NCBI GenBank assembly: GCA_037501455.1
Contig: CM074864.1
Coordinates: 26,592,001-26,656,000 of the forward strand
Direction of reading: 5' to 3'
DNA: 64,000 nt
DNA from: Lantana camara
Taxonomy: Eukaryota > Streptophyta > Magnoliopsida > Lamiales > Verbenaceae
Under the pieces are notes generated by a model, which worked only from the letters and a program-made list of their open reading frames with translations, made no database searches and was not told where the DNA came from. The position numbers were made by a program, and so were the translations under genes. Of the stretch, positions 61,459 through 64,000 are shown one piece after another. The stretch's first letter is position 1. Each line of letters opens with the position of its first letter.

Positions 61459-63111
61459 AACCGAAAATAAAACAAGGAAGTCTCCAATACTCCCAAGCAA
61501 CTCACGCAAAAACCAAATTTAAATTCACGTAAGGCACCCAAAGCAAGTAATAAATGTCGCCCACATTGATTTCCAATTACTCCAAGTAATCTAACACAGT
61601 ACAAGATCAAAGCACCTAACGTAAAAATTATGTAGGTTAAATTTGCATGGATGCATGTATCATGAATGCTATAAGTACCGTTCACCGTAGTTGCAAAATT
61701 CAGATTTGTGAGCTGTCGTTGTCCAAGGTATGATCTGTCCTGAATGTGACTCAGTGCCCAGCTCGTCTTGAACCTCTTCAGGGTTCCTCGGTGAAGCGAT
61801 TGATGAATCCTTTAAGGATTATACTCTTAGATCCCTTCTGAATTGTACCACATCCAGTTTCCACCATTTCCCTTTAATCCTCATTCGCCCAACCAACTCT
61901 TTTTAATCAACCGAGCTTGAACTCCCCGAATGCCCTTAAATTGTCCGTCCCGAAATCCGATCCATAGTTACTACCTTTACCCATATCGGAGTCTAACATA
62001 TTCTCAAAATAGCTACTCAACTTCTTCAATCCTTATCCAAATCGGTGCTCAACCTATCCCCGAGGATCACCACTCTGAGCAATCTTGATAATTCAATCCC
62101 AACCTTACGACGTTTATTCTTATGGTCTCTCTCAATACAAATCCTTTCCGATCTTCCATGCCTATGATCCGTTCATTCCCTTTAACCCCCTCAATGTTAT
62201 ATTCGATAACTGGTCCCATATTTCCTTAACCAAAGACAGAAGGTTCTTGATGATTCTTGAAACTTGATGTAATCTTTCAATTATCATCCTTTTCTATTTG
62301 GTCCCTTCTTAAGTTTCCTTCTGGATCACCTTTGATATAACCGATAACTTAATAATATTGTCTCGGACACCTTCATACTTTATTGAATAAATCTTGATCA
62401 ACACCATCCCCTCATATAATAGCTTGATTCAATTTTCCCCTGTTAATCCTAACTTAGGAGGTCACAGAAACTCCCGTATAATTTCATTACCCCCAAATCG
62501 GAATTCCGAACATAGAGATGTTCAATAAACCCTTTTTCATTATCCCGAAAAATCTTCACCCGAATTGACATCGTAACTTCTCTCTTAACAACTTAACAAT
62601 TACAATCGTCTTATTCATTTGTGATGATCACCATTAGGATTTCCAGATCCTCTTTAATTTGCATCCCCATTGTCACTACTACCATATTTCTTCGAGCGCC
62701 CCTTCCATCCTCCAATTTATCTCTCGATCGTGCTCTCCCCCTTAAAATTTTTGCCCTTACATGTCAAACTCCATTAATCCTTCTCTCATTGAAATTCTTG
62801 AGGAGCCACTTCCATTATAGAGGATTTTAACCCCAATGACGACCCAAGGTTTTCACCTTTCCATTTCTCTTCTACTCCTCTTGAGGTGCGGGACTCCTTC
62901 CTCTATTCTCATTCAATTCGAACACTCCGAAGCCAAATCTAATCTCACCTTCCTTCGGAGTTCCTTCCACCAACCTACCCCTTACCTAAAGTTCTTTATT
63001 TCCCAAATCGTCTTTCTTGTCATGTGCCACCCTATCATTTACTTTCCCTTAACTCAGATATGGTCCGAGCGAAGATATACTTGACAAATGAGGTACCAGA
63101 GCTTCCTATCA
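61459..63111 (-). other. Internal noncoding sequence of element I
   Basis: No open frame of note. Parts align with E around 25110-25490; the minus strand of 62836-63084 corresponds to E near 25130-25450. Pyrimidine-rich on the plus strand, so purine-rich in element sense, like the corresponding part of D. Confidence 0.6.
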
Positions 63112-63282
63112 AGTAAACACTAGAATGCATGTCGGGTAAAGATGTCAATGCATGTGTCACGTTTACATCAAGCGTTCATGCAACACATTAAAGCAACGAA
63201 ATCAAATAGAACTGTACGCACGAACATAAATAAAGAAGAATAAGTAATTGATGTTAAGCATGATGCACGTGCAATGAATGTT
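63112..63282 (-). repeat. Shared internal block, copy in element I
   Basis: Minus strand begins AACATTCATTGCACGTGCAT and ends with a GACATGCATTCTAGTGTTTAC-like word. Related to D 14568-14724 and E 24942-25110. Confidence 0.62.
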
Positions 63283-63480
63283 TTGGAACCTTTCCCACGG
63301 TCTTCGAGATTTCCATGACTCTTTGTAAATCGCTAGTACTTTCCACTATCCAAGATTGCAATTTCTTGATCCCTAATTCTCCCACGTCCACGGAGTTAGC
63401 ATCCACACTTCTCCTCGAAATTCGACCTTTACTTCTAATCGTCATCTCGATCAAGAATCTCACACTTATCCTTTGTAAAT

Positions 63481-63786
63481 TCAGTTCACCTCCAATTGCT
63501 TATACTTGAGCGCATGATTTCCTTGCAATGAGCGTTTGCCTTTCTTTACCGTTTCCATTTGTTGCTCCATATCTTCCAATTCAACTTCACAACATGATAA
63601 TTCAGCTTGGACTTGGAAAAACGAACTTATATCCCGTTCTGAATATCGCCACCTTCCATACATTTGTATTTTTCTAGGTACTTGCCTCTCTCTACTCCCT
63701 TCCAGACTCGTTTCCCATCTTAATCGAAATCCAAAGCACCCAAATCCGGCTTTTCCCGGTCTTAACTTCGACAAACTTGATTTCAA
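63481..63786 (-). CDS. Unidentified 101-codon frame in element I, related to a broken copy in E
   Basis: An open frame from ATG 63786 to the stop at 63481-63483. Positively charged first half (FGFRLRWETSLEGSRERQ), then a Glu/Gln/Lys-rich half (LSCCEVELEDMEQQMETVKK) that could form a coiled coil. The aligned region in E (24310-24600) keeps the same words but has stops, so the similarity extends to the protein level. It may be the tail of a longer ancestral protein, because the frame upstream is not open. I do not recognise the family, and it may not be translated. Confidence 0.35.
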   Translation of the reverse strand: MKSSLSKLRPGKAGFGCFGFRLRWETSLEGSRERQVPRKIQMYGRWRYSERDISSFFQVQAELSCCEVELEDMEQQMETVKKGKRSLQGNHALKYKQLEVN

Positions 63787-64000
63787 ACCACTAGGCTGAG
63801 TCAGAAATCCTTCTTTGTCAATCCTTGGTGCACAACTCCTACCGGACCCATTTTATCTCAACTCTTCTTAATTATTGATACCTCTTCAATGATCTAAATC
63901 CGGAATCAATTACCATCAAGGTTTGTTCACATCACTCATTAGGTTGAAAAATCTCGTTGCTTCCAATCAAAGGCACCTTGTATGGTAGAGCCGTAAATGT

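Larger units (their letters stand above)
57557..64000 (-). mobile_element. Element I: partial gypsy-like element, runs off the window
   Basis: 3' LTR (57557-61238), polypurine tract and at least 2.76 kb of internal sequence. No gag, protease, reverse transcriptase or integrase motif is visible in the internal part. It is homologous to the internal region of non-autonomous element E. The 5' LTR must lie beyond 64000. Confidence 0.85.

Overview
The window is nuclear DNA of a flowering plant, most likely gene-poor heterochromatin. I recognise only one host gene relic: a broken histone H2A fragment with an intron-like gap (46720-47214). Nearly everything else is LTR retrotransposon sequence, inserted into itself up to about five levels deep. 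No intact protein-coding gene, tRNA, rRNA or CRISPR array is visible. The species cannot be named from the sequence.

Most LTRs (long terminal repeats) belong to one Ty3/gypsy-like superfamily with unusually long LTRs (about 2.6-4.6 kb), starting TGTRACRCC-like and ending GGGTGCTACA-like. Labels used below: L0 (1-486, +), A (487-7283, -), B (2081-6690, -, inside A), T (7284-7449 plus 28786-42181, +, a target LTR whose end has become a tandem array), D (7450-28785, +, element with gag but no pol), C (9471-12122, +, solo LTR in D's 5' LTR), E (19824-27539, +, two-LTR element without recognisable gag or pol, in D's 3' LTR), F (30394-39980, -, in the T array, itself carrying F1 and F2), Z (42182-46719, +) containing G (43843-46670), H (49484-53149, -) and I (57557 to beyond 64000, -). 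Perfect 5-bp target duplications support B, C, D, E, F, F2, G and H; F1 has 4 of 5 matching bases.

Right of the H2A relic lies a Ty1/copia element on the minus strand (47989-57556). It has gag, protease, integrase, reverse transcriptase and RNase H in order, all broken by stop codons. Its ~2-kb 3' LTR is split by solo LTR H and is followed by a second primer-binding site and leader, as if two copias had been joined head to tail. Its 5' end is cut off by element I.

The structured DNA inside the gypsy-like LTRs is the most interesting part. Eight LTRs (ten site clusters) carry 3-6 short GC-centred palindromes at a comparable U3 position. Their arms are shared within a family but differ between families. 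Nearly every LTR also has a CAGTCY-N5-RGACTG hairpin with compensatory changes near the presumed RNA start, and most have a ~10-bp inverted pair (GCTAGGCGGGA / TCCCGCCTAGC) about 190-270 bp apart. Internal regions of D, E and I share a ~160-bp block although they differ in coding content. Element I has six more palindromes just upstream of its polypurine tract. All alignments were made by eye, so identities are approximate.
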